Assembly (NCBI GenBank): GCA_030148485.1
Contig: JASBTJ010000090.1
Coordinates: forward strand, 1-60,685
DNA from: Gammaproteobacteria bacterium
GTDB taxonomy: Bacteria; Pseudomonadota; Gammaproteobacteria; Chromatiales; Chromatiaceae
Length of the DNA: 60,685 nucleotides
Reading direction: 5' to 3'
Part shown: positions 1 through 10,314 of the stretch, piece after piece
Position numbering within the stretch: position 1 is the first letter of the stretch
Layout of the letters: every line of letters begins with the position of its first letter
Program-made: the position numbers and the translations under genes
Notes under the pieces: generated by a model
The model's input: the letters and a program-made list of their open reading frames with translations, nothing else
Database searches by the model: none
Told to the model about the DNA's origin: nothing

Positions 1-68
1 GGCGTGCCAGCCTCCGCCTGCTTGAGGATGCTGATGATCTGGGTATCGGTGTATCTGGATTTGCGCAT
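1..68 (-). CDS. IS3-family transposase OrfA, N-terminal fragment
   Basis: The first 22 codons on the minus strand read MRKSRYTDTQIISILKQAEA and continue off the window edge. This is the typical opening of IS3-family OrfA proteins (helix-turn-helix, HTH_Tnp_1 type), which bind the IS ends and with OrfB form the transposase by frameshifting. An AGAGGAG ribosome binding site precedes the ATG at 68. It is partial because of the window edge; whether it is intact cannot be seen. Confidence 0.8.
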   Translation of the reverse strand, partial: MRKSRYTDTQIISILKQAEAGT

Positions 69-141
69 GGGGAATCTCCTCTGTGCACATTACGAGAAAA
101 TTCCACTTCTGGGCACCGCTAGTTTTCGGGGGGATTACCCA
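1..141 (-). mobile_element. IS3-family insertion sequence, one end only
   Basis: The minus strand reads from a terminal TGGGTAATCCCCCC (complement of about 128-141) through an untranslated leader into the start of a transposase orfA. The element ends in the expected ...CA-3' at 140-141 on the plus strand. Only this end is in the window, so the family call rests on the orfA N-terminus and the leader layout. The exact boundary at 141 is inferred; the partner inverted repeat and target duplication lie outside. Confidence 0.7.
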
Positions 142-559
142 GAGTCGCCGTAAAACGAGATAGCACGGCATATGCATTTGCCGTCGGCCCGCGAATACGA
201 CAATCAAGACCATGAGGGCCTGTCGTCTCCCGGCTCTCATGGGGGGAGTCCGGCGTCGGTGGTTCTTCTTGTCACCATAGTCGTGGTAGGCCGGCGTGCG
301 ACAGTCGTTCTGCCGGACCATGTCCCTGTGCCAACGCTGTATTCCATAGGCCGAAAGGCAAAAATGCCGCGGCGCAAATCCACCCGCAGGGTGCATATCA
401 GCCGACCGTACTCCACAAGGCGCGTGGTCAATGCGAACGGAAGTCTGGTGAATTGTCCATTGAAAACAATATCTTGGTCGAATCTTTCGGGGTCTGGCAC
501 GGGCGTTGCTGCTGTTCTTATGCCGACGTCGTGTCGGTGCATGGATGAGGAGAAGACCA
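142..559. other. Intergenic stretch, no recognised gene
   Basis: About 420 bases between the IS end and the DUF1328 gene. Open frames cross it on both strands (for example a 112-codon frame on the minus strand at 237-575), but their translations are arginine/threonine-rich, match no family I know and lack ribosome binding sites. It presumably carries the promoter for the gene at 560. No repeat or RNA gene was seen. Confidence 0.5.
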
Positions 560-724
560 ATGATTGGTTGGGCAATTACCTTTTTAGTCGTCGCCCTGAT
601 CGCCGCGGTACTCGGCTTCAGCGGTATCGCCGGCATGGCCGCAAATATCGCCTGGATCCTGTTTGTTGTTGGGCTGATCCTGGCGGTGGTGTTCTTTATC
701 GCGGGGCGCCGTCCGCCGGTATGA
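560..724 (+). CDS. DUF1328 (UPF0391, YtjA-like) small membrane protein
   Basis: A 54-residue protein beginning [20 protein letters not shown] and ending in a short basic tail (GRRPPV). It has two hydrophobic helices joined by a small-residue turn ([13 protein letters not shown]), which is the whole of the DUF1328 family. Members are inner-membrane peptides of unknown function, often near stress or envelope genes. The start is fixed by a GAGGAG ribosome binding site at 547-552; a longer frame begins at 506 but the upstream part is not conserved-looking. Followed at a distance by other small envelope genes in the same direction. Confidence 0.85.
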   Translation: MIGWAITFLVVALIAAVLGFSGIAGMAANIAWILFVVGLILAVVFFIAGRRPPV

Positions 725-834
725 CAGCGCGTACCCGACTCGGCGTCCCGACAACGCCGCCCCCGGGGCCATGGGGCCCGGGGGAACTGGACAAGCGGCT
801 GGCCCGCGCCAGGCGCGCTCATGGAGGGCAGGTG

Positions 835-1398
835 ATGAAAAACGTGATATTCGGTTTGGGCGCCTTGTTCTTGATTATGGCAGCACCGTCCTGGTCGGAC
901 AGCAAGCCCGAGCATGCCACCTACAGCAAGAACGAAATACTCAAAAAGATCGAGAGCTTCTTCGGCGAGAGCGCCGAAGGTCTCGCCAACGTCGTGAACA
1001 AGGCCTTCGACGATCACGGCGAACCCAACGCTTATATCGCCGGCGACGAAGCCGCGGTAGCCCTGGGTGTTGGTGTGCGCTACGGCAAAGGCCAGTTCCA
1101 CAGCAAAAGCGGTGTGGAACGCACGGTGTACTGGCAAGGTCCGTCAGTGGGCTTCGATGCCGGTGCCAATGCCGCCAAGGTGTTCGTCATGGTCTATCGC
1201 CTGCCCAACGCGGATGCGCTGTTCCAGCGCTACCCCGGTGTTGAAGGCAGCCTGTTCTTCGTCGGTGGGGTCGGCATGAATTACCTGCAGTCCGGCCAAA
1301 CCGTGGTCGCACCGATCCGCGTCGGTGCCGGTTGGCGGCAGGGAGTGAGCGCCGGCTACATCGACTTTACCCGCGAGAAACATATCAACCCGTTCTGA
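835..1398 (+). CDS. DUF1134 (EipA-like) exported envelope protein
   Basis: A 187-residue protein with an N-terminal signal sequence (MKNVIFGLGALFLIMAAPSW, cleavage expected near SWSDS) and a glycine-rich periplasmic domain matching DUF1134. In alphaproteobacteria the family member EipA supports envelope integrity; the role here is inferred. The start ATG follows a GGAGGG ribosome binding site at about 823-828. The frame stays open upstream to 172, but that part lacks a signal sequence and is taken as non-coding. A rho-independent terminator follows. Confidence 0.75.
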   Translation: MKNVIFGLGALFLIMAAPSWSDSKPEHATYSKNEILKKIESFFGESAEGLANVVNKAFDDHGEPNAYIAGDEAAVALGVGVRYGKGQFHSKSGVERTVYWQGPSVGFDAGANAAKVFVMVYRLPNADALFQRYPGVEGSLFFVGGVGMNYLQSGQTVVAPIRVGAGWRQGVSAGYIDFTREKHINPF

Positions 1399-1437
1399 AC
1401 ACCCCGTCTTCCCCTGCCGCTCCCTCGGCAACCCTTT

Positions 1438-1466
1438 GAGCCCGCACCCCCCGCGGGCTCCTTTTT
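1438..1466 (+). terminator. Rho-independent terminator
   Basis: An 8-bp perfect stem, GAGCCCGC / GCGGGCTC, with a 7-base loop is followed by CTTTTTG. It lies 40 bases after the DUF1134 stop codon. Confidence 0.85.
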
Positions 1467-1652
1467 GCGTGTAAAACGGGCCGGCTCAGATGGTACCTCG
1501 TTGGTTCATATCGAACGCCTGCACTGCCGCGTTTGGGCGAACTGCCGCGGATATATGGGTTAAGTAGCTGAATTCAATGATGGAATTGAGGTTGGCATTG
1601 GGCTTGCGTTGATTCGCGCGTAGCCCCTTTAAAGACGCAAGAGGAGTAGGAC

Positions 1653-2306
1653 ATGACTCGTACGTTGAAACACACCACCCTTGCCGCCTTGTTGGTTGTG
1701 ACCGGTAGCGTCGGTGCAGCCGCGAACGACGGTTACCTCACCAGCTCGTCCGGAAAGGTGGTTCGCGACAACTATGACGAGTGCTGGCACACCGGTTCGT
1801 GGGCGCCCGACGATACCATCGTCGGCTGCGACGGTAAGACTGAAGCGCCAGTTGCACAAGTTGTCACACCGGCGCCGGCTCCGATACCCGATTATCGCGT
1901 GGAGCAGGTCGAGCGGGTAAGCCTGGACGCCGAGACCTTTTTCGCTTTCGACAAGGCCACGCTCAAGCACGGCGCCATCGACAAGCTCGATGCATTGATC
2001 GACAAGATCAAGGCTTCCGAAGGCGTGGAGCGTATCACCGTCACCGGTCATACGGATCGGATCGGCCCGGCCGCCTACAACCAGGCCTTGTCCGAGCGCC
2101 GCGCGACCGCGGTACGGGACTATCTGGTCGAGCGTATCGGCAATGGCGATCGCATCACCACCCAGGGGATGGGCGAGTCGTCCCCGGTGGCAACCTGCCC
2201 GGACATGAAAGGTGCCGCTCTGATCGCCTGTCTGGGGCCAAACCGCCGCGTGGACGTAGATGCTGCGCTGCGGATGACTGTCGTTACATCACCCAGCGGC
2301 CAATAA
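1653..2306 (+). CDS. OmpA-family outer membrane/peptidoglycan-binding protein
   Basis: A 217-residue exported protein. A signal peptide (residues 1-23, ending VGAAANDG) is followed by a short Cys-containing segment, a proline/alanine linker and a C-terminal OmpA-like domain from about residue 75 to 205. The domain shows TFFAFDKATLK, VTGHTDRIGPAAYNQALSER (NxxLSxxRA type) and NRRVDVD, all typical of non-covalent peptidoglycan binding. No full beta-barrel is present, so this is an OmpA-C-type anchor rather than a porin. An AAGAGGAG ribosome binding site precedes the ATG. Two small envelope genes follow. Confidence 0.85.
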   Translation: MTRTLKHTTLAALLVVTGSVGAAANDGYLTSSSGKVVRDNYDECWHTGSWAPDDTIVGCDGKTEAPVAQVVTPAPAPIPDYRVEQVERVSLDAETFFAFDKATLKHGAIDKLDALIDKIKASEGVERITVTGHTDRIGPAAYNQALSERRATAVRDYLVERIGNGDRITTQGMGESSPVATCPDMKGAALIACLGPNRRVDVDAALRMTVVTSPSGQ

Positions 2307-2356
2307 CGATACCGCGGGTAACTGAGCAATCTGCCAGCACACACGAGGAAAGGACC

Positions 2357-2536
2357 ATGAAAATGACCAGACTGCGTACCTTGGCCACAGCCGCTGCCAT
2401 GGCCATGGCATTGACCGCCTGCGACACCGATGGCCCGGCCGAAGAGGCCGGTGAGGATATTGACAATGCGGTTGAGCGGGCCGGCGAAAAGATCGAGGAG
2501 GCGGGCGACCGCATTCAGGATCGCACGGACCGGTGA
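2357..2536 (+). CDS. Small lipoprotein (59 aa)
   Basis: A short gene between the OmpA-like gene and the PLDc_N gene. The protein has a basic start (MKMTRLRTLA), a hydrophobic stretch and a lipobox ALTAC with Cys at position 22. The mature part is a highly charged helix of repeated E/D/R residues (EEAGEDIDNAVERAGEKIEE). This resembles entericidin-like or stress-induced small lipoproteins, but I do not assign a family. An AGGAAAGGA ribosome binding site lies just upstream. Confidence 0.7.
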   Translation: MKMTRLRTLATAAAMAMALTACDTDGPAEEAGEDIDNAVERAGEKIEEAGDRIQDRTDR

Positions 2537-2602
2537 TTGCAGGTGGCCGGGGCACCGTGCGGTGTCTCGGTGAAAGGACAACATCCTAAAAGGAGCAACA
2601 TC

Positions 2603-2800
2603 ATGGGAATCGAAGTAGGTGGCCTGCTTGGCCTCATCATTCTGATCTTGGACATCTGGGCCATTGTCAAAATCATCGGTAGCGGTGCCAGTACTGGAGC
2701 CAAGGTGATTTGGGTATTGGTGATCCTGCTGTTGCCGTTGTTGGGCTTGATCCTGTGGTTCATCTTCGGCCCGAAGGGCGGTGGGGTGGCAAGGGTCTGA
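2603..2800 (+). CDS. PLDc_N (phospholipase D-nuclease N-terminal-like) membrane peptide
   Basis: A 65-residue peptide with two hydrophobic helices. A DIWAIVKIIGSGAS segment lies between them and a VLVILLLPLLGLILWFIFGP segment ends in Pro-Lys. This is the pattern of the PLDc_N family, which occurs alone as small inner-membrane proteins of unknown function. AAAGGAG at 2589-2595 fixes the ATG at 2603. It closes a run of five same-strand envelope genes, suggesting a shared stress role, which is inference. Confidence 0.8.
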   Translation: MGIEVGGLLGLIILILDIWAIVKIIGSGASTGAKVIWVLVILLLPLLGLILWFIFGPKGGGVARV

Positions 2801-3024
2801 GCGCAACTGCACCCGTCGCGGGCGACGCAGCTGTCCGACTGCCGCGTTTGTCCATTGCCTGGTTGTCCGTGCAGCGGCGGATTCCGGCGATACGTCCCGT
2901 AGCGCGCCTGGGCCTCGCTGATCAGATGGGCGGAATCTGCTGTATGGGCAGGGTCGGCACGGACGTTGATCCTTCGCGCCACCCGTTCCGCCAACACCAA
3001 CCTACTGTCTCCTTGGGGAGCCGT

Positions 3025-4444
<1,420 letters not shown>

Positions 4445-4452
<8 letters not shown>

Positions 4453-5119
4453 AGTTGCAAGGCAAATCCATTGTCAGGCAGTTGGGTCCATCGTCGTCAG
4501 GCCACTGTAACTGGCCGCCCGCATCGCGGGAGAAGCGCTCCGCCACCAGCAAGCCCAGTCCGAGTTGCGCGAATCCGGTGCGCGCTGGGACCGGAGTGAA
4601 CTGCACCTGCAGCCGGCCGACGGGCCTGGCGAGCCGTACTGCAACCGCGTCGGCTTTTTCGGTCGAGATCAGGTGGTCCAGCACGGCAAAAATGGCGGTG
4701 CGAAACCCTTCCTCGGCCAGTTGACAGAGGGGGCCGGCTGGATCCGAACTGAACGCCAGTTGTGCCGAGCGGTGTAGCGACCTTGCGGCCGCCACCGCGG
4801 ATTGCACGACGGGGGCCGGGTCCAGGTCGACCGTTGGCTCCTGCGGGCGGGCCACGCTGAGTACGGTCGCGCTGATGCTTTCGAGCACGCGGTCGACCTC
4901 GCGCAAGGTCAATGCCAGACGGTAGCGGTGGTCGGTGTCCCGTACATCGTCATGCAGGCTGCTGCAGGCGGCCCGCACCGCGGCCAGCGGGTTCCTCAGC
5001 TCGTGGGCGAGCCGGCCGGTCAGGGCGCGTAAGGCCGCGTCGCGTTCGTCGCGAACGATACCGATGGCGTCGTCAGGCGGAGAAGGGTGGTCTGATTCCG
5101 TGTGTGATCGCTGTGTCAT
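4445..5119 (-). CDS. Histidine-kinase-like protein with a degenerate ATPase part
   Basis: A 224-residue soluble protein. The HisKA dimerisation segment is clear (LAHELRNPLAAVRAACSSLH), with the phospho-accepting His at about residue 39. The following region is too short for a full HATPase_c domain: the N-box Asn is absent (FRTAIFAVLDHLIS), no DxGxG G1 box is seen, and only a G2-like GLGLLVAERFSRDAGGQLQW remains. No membrane helix or sensor domain is present. It is the obvious partner of the overlapping sigma-54 regulator. It may be a phosphatase or phosphotransfer partner, or a kinase phosphorylated in trans; this is inference. Confidence 0.75.
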
Positions 5120-5345
5120 CCTGGACTACGTGTCGGCTGGTTGGTTAGCGCCAAGTGGCTATTTTGCGCCCGAAACGACTCAAATCAGCCATCTTGATAC
5201 TAAGGGTTCCGATCACCGCCGATGTCCGTCATGCGGTAGTGTTGGCATCGGACTTGCTCCAGTTTGGGGTAATCTTGGCCGCGGGACAAGACGCGATCTG
5301 CGCACCTCTGCTATCGGGTGTGCAAAATCATCAGGGAGCAGTCCC

Positions 5346-6719
5346 ATGTCTTTAATGCAGTTCGAGTCTGTGGATCCGGCTACCGGCAAGCGGACGACGG
5401 CCCATGCGCCGACGGATTCGGCGCGATTGGACGGCGTCCTCGAAGACGCCACGGTGCAGGCGACTCATTGGGCCGAACGCCCGATTTCCGAGCGCGCGGC
5501 CTTGCTGGAACGGGTCGCCACGGCGCTTGAGTCACGGCGCGACGAACTGGCCGACCGCGTGACCTCGGAAATGGGCAAGCTCACCCGCGAGGTGTTGGCG
5601 GAGGTCGATAAGTGCGCCTGGGTTTGTCGCTACTATGCCGCGCATGCCGCAGCATTCCTGGCGGACGAGGAGGTGGCATCCGGTGCCGAGCGCAGCTTGA
5701 TCGTACACCAGCCGTTGGGTGTGTTGTTGGCGGTGATGCCGTGGAATTTCCCATTCTGGCAGGTATTCCGGTTCGCCGCCCCGGCGATTGCCGCCGGAGA
5801 CGTGGTGTTGCTCAAGCACGCATCCAACGTGGTTGGCTGTGGGCAGGCAATTGCCGACTTGTTCGAGCAGGCTGGTGCCCCAACGGGGCTGTTCAGTCAT
5901 CTGGTGTTGTCCGCGCAGCAGGTCGGCCAGGTGATTGCAGATCGTCGCGTGCGAGGGGTGACCCTCACCGGCAGCGACACGGCGGGACGCGCTGTCGCCA
6001 GCGCGGCGGGTAAGGCGTTGAAGAAAAGCGTTCTGGAGCTTGGTGGCTCAGATCCATTCGTCGTCCTCGAAGACGCCGATCTCGAACGCACCGTGGACAA
6101 GGCCGTATTGGCGCGTTTCATGAATGCCGGACAAAGCCGCATCGCCGCGAAACGGTTTATCGTGGTGGATGCGGTTGCGGACGCCTTCCTCCAGCGGCTG
6201 GTCAACCGCGTCGCCCGGCTGCGCCCTGGCGATCCCCGCGACCCGGACACCGATATTGCCCCCATGGCCAGGGCGGACCTGCGCGACACCTTGCATGCCC
6301 AGGTCGAGGATGCCATCGCCCGTGGCGCCCGCTTGCTGACGGGCGGCCGGGCGTGGGACGGAGGCGGTTTTTTCTATATGCCGACAGTATTGACCGGCGT
6401 GAAGCCGGGCATGCGGGCCTACTCCGAAGAGCTGTTCGGCCCCGTAGCCACAGTGTTTCGGGTGCCGGATGAAGCCACCGCGTTACGCCTAGCCAACGAC
6501 ACGCCGTTCGGGCTGGGGGGCAGCGTCTGGACCCGCGACCGCGAGCGGGGCTTGGCCTTCGCCCGTCGCCTGGAGTGCGGCTGCGCGTTCGTCAATGAGC
6601 TGGTAAAAAGCGACCCCCGGTTGCCTTTCGGCGGCATCAAGGCGTCCGGCTATGGCCGGGAGTTGTCCCGCTTGGGAATCCACGAGTTCGTCAACAGCAA
6701 GACCATCTGGGTCGATTAA
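5346..6719 (+). CDS. Aldehyde dehydrogenase (succinate-semialdehyde type) lacking the catalytic Cys
   Basis: A 457-residue NAD(P)-dependent aldehyde dehydrogenase, closest in style to YneI/GabD succinate-semialdehyde dehydrogenases (about 455-460 residues). Visible motifs are MPWNFPFWQVFRF, the nucleotide-binding LTGSDTAGRAVASAAG, the general-base Glu in LELGGSDPF and the terminal LPFGGIKASGYGREL. The normal catalytic-Cys motif GQxCxAxxR reads GQSRIAAKR: codon 265 (6138-6140) is CGC where TGC would encode Cys. As written the enzyme should be inactive as a dehydrogenase. ATG 5346 follows CAGGGAG; the frame is open upstream but not conserved. A MgtC-like gene follows 21 bases later. Confidence 0.85.
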   Translation: MSLMQFESVDPATGKRTTAHAPTDSARLDGVLEDATVQATHWAERPISERAALLERVATALESRRDELADRVTSEMGKLTREVLAEVDKCAWVCRYYAAHAAAFLADEEVASGAERSLIVHQPLGVLLAVMPWNFPFWQVFRFAAPAIAAGDVVLLKHASNVVGCGQAIADLFEQAGAPTGLFSHLVLSAQQVGQVIADRRVRGVTLTGSDTAGRAVASAAGKALKKSVLELGGSDPFVVLEDADLERTVDKAVLARFMNAGQSRIAAKRFIVVDAVADAFLQRLVNRVARLRPGDPRDPDTDIAPMARADLRDTLHAQVEDAIARGARLLTGGRAWDGGGFFYMPTVLTGVKPGMRAYSEELFGPVATVFRVPDEATALRLANDTPFGLGGSVWTRDRERGLAFARRLECGCAFVNELVKSDPRLPFGGIKASGYGRELSRLGIHEFVNSKTIWVD

Positions 6720-6740
6720 CCAACGACGGGAGTGATACCA

Positions 6741-7229
6741 ATGGGCGCATGGCTGGCTGACGTCATGGATCTGCACTTCGTCACCTTGGGCGAGGCCTTG
6801 GTGCGGATGGTGTTGGCCGCGGGGCTGGCGATGGTGCTGGGCCTGGAGCGTTACCGCAAGAACAAGCCGATCGATCACCGCGCCTTCGCGATCATCTCGT
6901 TGGCCAGCTGCGTGTTGGCGATGATGAGTCAGGAACTCTACGCCGACTTTGCGGCGGCGGAAAACGTGGTCAGCATGGATTTGGCCAAGATCGTCGCCGG
7001 GGTCCTGTCAGGCATCGGCTTCCTGGGCGCCGGCGCCATCATCAAACAGGGTGACGGTGATGTGATCGGCAGTGCGACCGGGGCAAGCATCTGGGCATCG
7101 GGGGCGCTGGGGTTGACCATCGGCTTCGGCTTCTACGTGCTGGGCTTGCTGATGTTCGCATTCGTGGCCGCCATCCTGATCGGGGGGAACTATCTGGCCC
7201 GCCTGACGGCATCGCGCGATCGCAACTGA
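6741..7229 (+). CDS. MgtC/SapB-family membrane protein
   Basis: A 162-residue protein with the MgtC-family N-terminal membrane domain. It has LGEALVRMVLAAGLAMVLGL followed by ERYRKNKPIDHRAF, then a second block IVAGVLSGIGFLGAGAIIKQ with the family's GxGFLGAG(A/T) signature, and GATGASIW-like helices to the C-terminus. The long ACT-like C-terminal domain of virulence MgtC is missing, as in the short SapB/YhiD type. The function in non-pathogens is unclear (Mg2+ limitation, membrane potential). GGGAG at 6728-6732 supports ATG 6741 over the in-frame GTG at 6732. Confidence 0.85.
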   Translation: MGAWLADVMDLHFVTLGEALVRMVLAAGLAMVLGLERYRKNKPIDHRAFAIISLASCVLAMMSQELYADFAAAENVVSMDLAKIVAGVLSGIGFLGAGAIIKQGDGDVIGSATGASIWASGALGLTIGFGFYVLGLLMFAFVAAILIGGNYLARLTASRDRN

Positions 7230-7245
7230 AGGTCGTTAATTCAGA

Positions 7246-7375
7246 GGTTCCGCGGCACGGGGAGGTGTCGCCAAAACCGGTCACTGCAAGTGGCCGATGT
7301 TGAAGCAAGCTGCAAACCGCGTTTGCCGCGCAGCGTGCGCTGAGAAGTCCAGGATGGACTTGGTTCAGAGCTTCC
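7246..7375 (+). repeat. Structured dispersed repeat, copy 1
   Basis: First of three copies of a roughly 120-130 bp element. Shared blocks include GAAGCAAGCTGCAAACCG and AGAAGTCCAGGATGGACTT. Three hairpins can be drawn: one at 7278-7296 (8-bp stem, GCA loop), GCAAAC-CGC-GTTTGC, and AAGTCCA-GGA-TGGACTT. This copy lies after the MgtC-like gene and upstream of the MFS gene. Confidence 0.9.
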
Positions 7376-7451
7376 TTAAAGGCTGCCCCTCCGGTGCTGG
7401 TGATCCGGCTGTTAGAATGCCGCCTTCTCTCCACTCGTAAAGGATGCCTGT

Positions 7452-9217
<1,766 letters not shown>

Positions 9218-9231
9218 TCAGGTAATTGCCA

Positions 9232-10194
9232 ATGCGTGTGGTCCGTACGTTATCCGTTTGGTTACTGTTGTCGTCGTTGGGGTCGGTACTGGCCGCGCAA
9301 GGTTATGCGCCTACCGATGTGGAGATGACGGTCAAGCAGGTCGGGCCGCACAGCTATTACGTGCAGGGCCAGGCGGGGGTTGCCACCGACAACCAGGGCT
9401 TCATCTCCAACGCCGGTTTTGTCGTGACCGATGCCGGTGTGGTGGTGATCGATGCCCTGGGGACGCCGTCGTTGGCGGCCAAGTTGCAACAGCTGATCGG
9501 CACGGTGACGGCGCAGCCGGTGGTGCGCGTCATCGTTACCCATTACCACGCCGACCATATCTACGGCCTGCAGGTCTTAAAGGACGCCGGTGCCGAGATC
9601 TGGGCGCCGAGCGGGGCGCGCCGCTATCTGGACTCCGTTCAGGCGGCGGAGCGGCTGGAGGAGCGCCGTTTTTCCCTGGACCCCTGGGTCAACGAGCAGA
9701 CGCATCTGGTGCCACCAGACCGTTGGCTGACCGAGACCACCCGGTTTTCGCTCGGTGGCGTCGACTTCCGCATCGACATGCTTGGCGCCGCGCATTCCGA
9801 CGATGACATGAGCGTGTATGTGGCGTCGGACAAGGTGTTGTATTCGGGTGACATCATCTTCGAGGGTCGCATTCCCTACGTCGGCGACGCCGATACCAAG
9901 CAGTGGTTGGCCGCCCTGACCGCCATGCAGACCGAAGGGCTCCGTGCCCTGGTACCGGGGCATGGGCCTGCCGCCAGCGACCCGTCCGCGGCGGTGCGGG
10001 CGACGCGCGACTATGTCGCCTACCTGCGTCAGGTGATGGGGGAGGCCGCCGATCAGTTGCAGGACTTCGACAGCGCCTACCGCGCCGCCGATTGGTCCCG
10101 GTTCGAGAACCTGCCGGCCTTCGAGGCCGCCAACCGCCGCAATGCGTATCAAGTCTATTTATCGATGGAGGCCGAGGCGCTCAGCGGCGGTTAG
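9232..10194 (+). CDS. Periplasmic MBL-fold metallo-hydrolase (SoxH/relay-type)
   Basis: A 320-residue exported protein with a signal peptide (MRVVRTLSVWLLLSSLGSVL, cleavage near LAAQG) and a metallo-beta-lactamase fold. Metal ligands are in THYHADHIYG, the later His in GAAHSDDD, the Asp in YSGDIIF and the final His in VPGHGPA. The layout resembles quinoprotein-relay or SoxH-like hydrolases of periplasmic metabolism; the substrate cannot be told. ATG 9232 is preferred over an in-frame TTG at 9226. A copy of the dispersed repeat begins at its stop codon. Confidence 0.8.
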   Translation: MRVVRTLSVWLLLSSLGSVLAAQGYAPTDVEMTVKQVGPHSYYVQGQAGVATDNQGFISNAGFVVTDAGVVVIDALGTPSLAAKLQQLIGTVTAQPVVRVIVTHYHADHIYGLQVLKDAGAEIWAPSGARRYLDSVQAAERLEERRFSLDPWVNEQTHLVPPDRWLTETTRFSLGGVDFRIDMLGAAHSDDDMSVYVASDKVLYSGDIIFEGRIPYVGDADTKQWLAALTAMQTEGLRALVPGHGPAASDPSAAVRATRDYVAYLRQVMGEAADQLQDFDSAYRAADWSRFENLPAFEAANRRNAYQVYLSMEAEALSGG

Positions 10195-10314
10195 GACACA
10201 GAGAGGTGCCGCCAAAATCGGCCACTGCAAGTGACTGGTTTTGAAGCAAGCTGCAAACCGCGTGTGCAGCGCGGCGTGCGCTGAGAAGTCCAGGATGGAC
10301 TTATTCAGAGTTCC
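10194..10314 (+). repeat. Structured dispersed repeat, copy 2
   Basis: Second copy, in the same orientation as copy 1, between the 3' ends of the convergent metallo-hydrolase and mltF genes. The left end is the most diverged. The AAGTCCA-GGA-TGGACTT hairpin is intact; the first hairpin has one mismatch. The right end runs into mltF and provides its last codons and stop (10301-10312). Confidence 0.88.

Noticed and set aside
237..575. 112-codon minus-strand open frame near the IS element
   Set aside because: No ribosome binding site, no recognisable domain, Arg/Thr-rich translation.
172..834. N-terminal extension of the DUF1134 gene
   Set aside because: The frame is open, but the DUF1134 signal peptide starts at 835 after a good ribosome binding site and the DUF1328 gene occupies part of the extension in another frame.
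5159..5175. Possible sigma-54 promoter (TGGC...TTGC) before the aldehyde dehydrogenase gene
   Set aside because: The GG-to-GC spacing is about three bases shorter than the fixed sigma-54 spacing.
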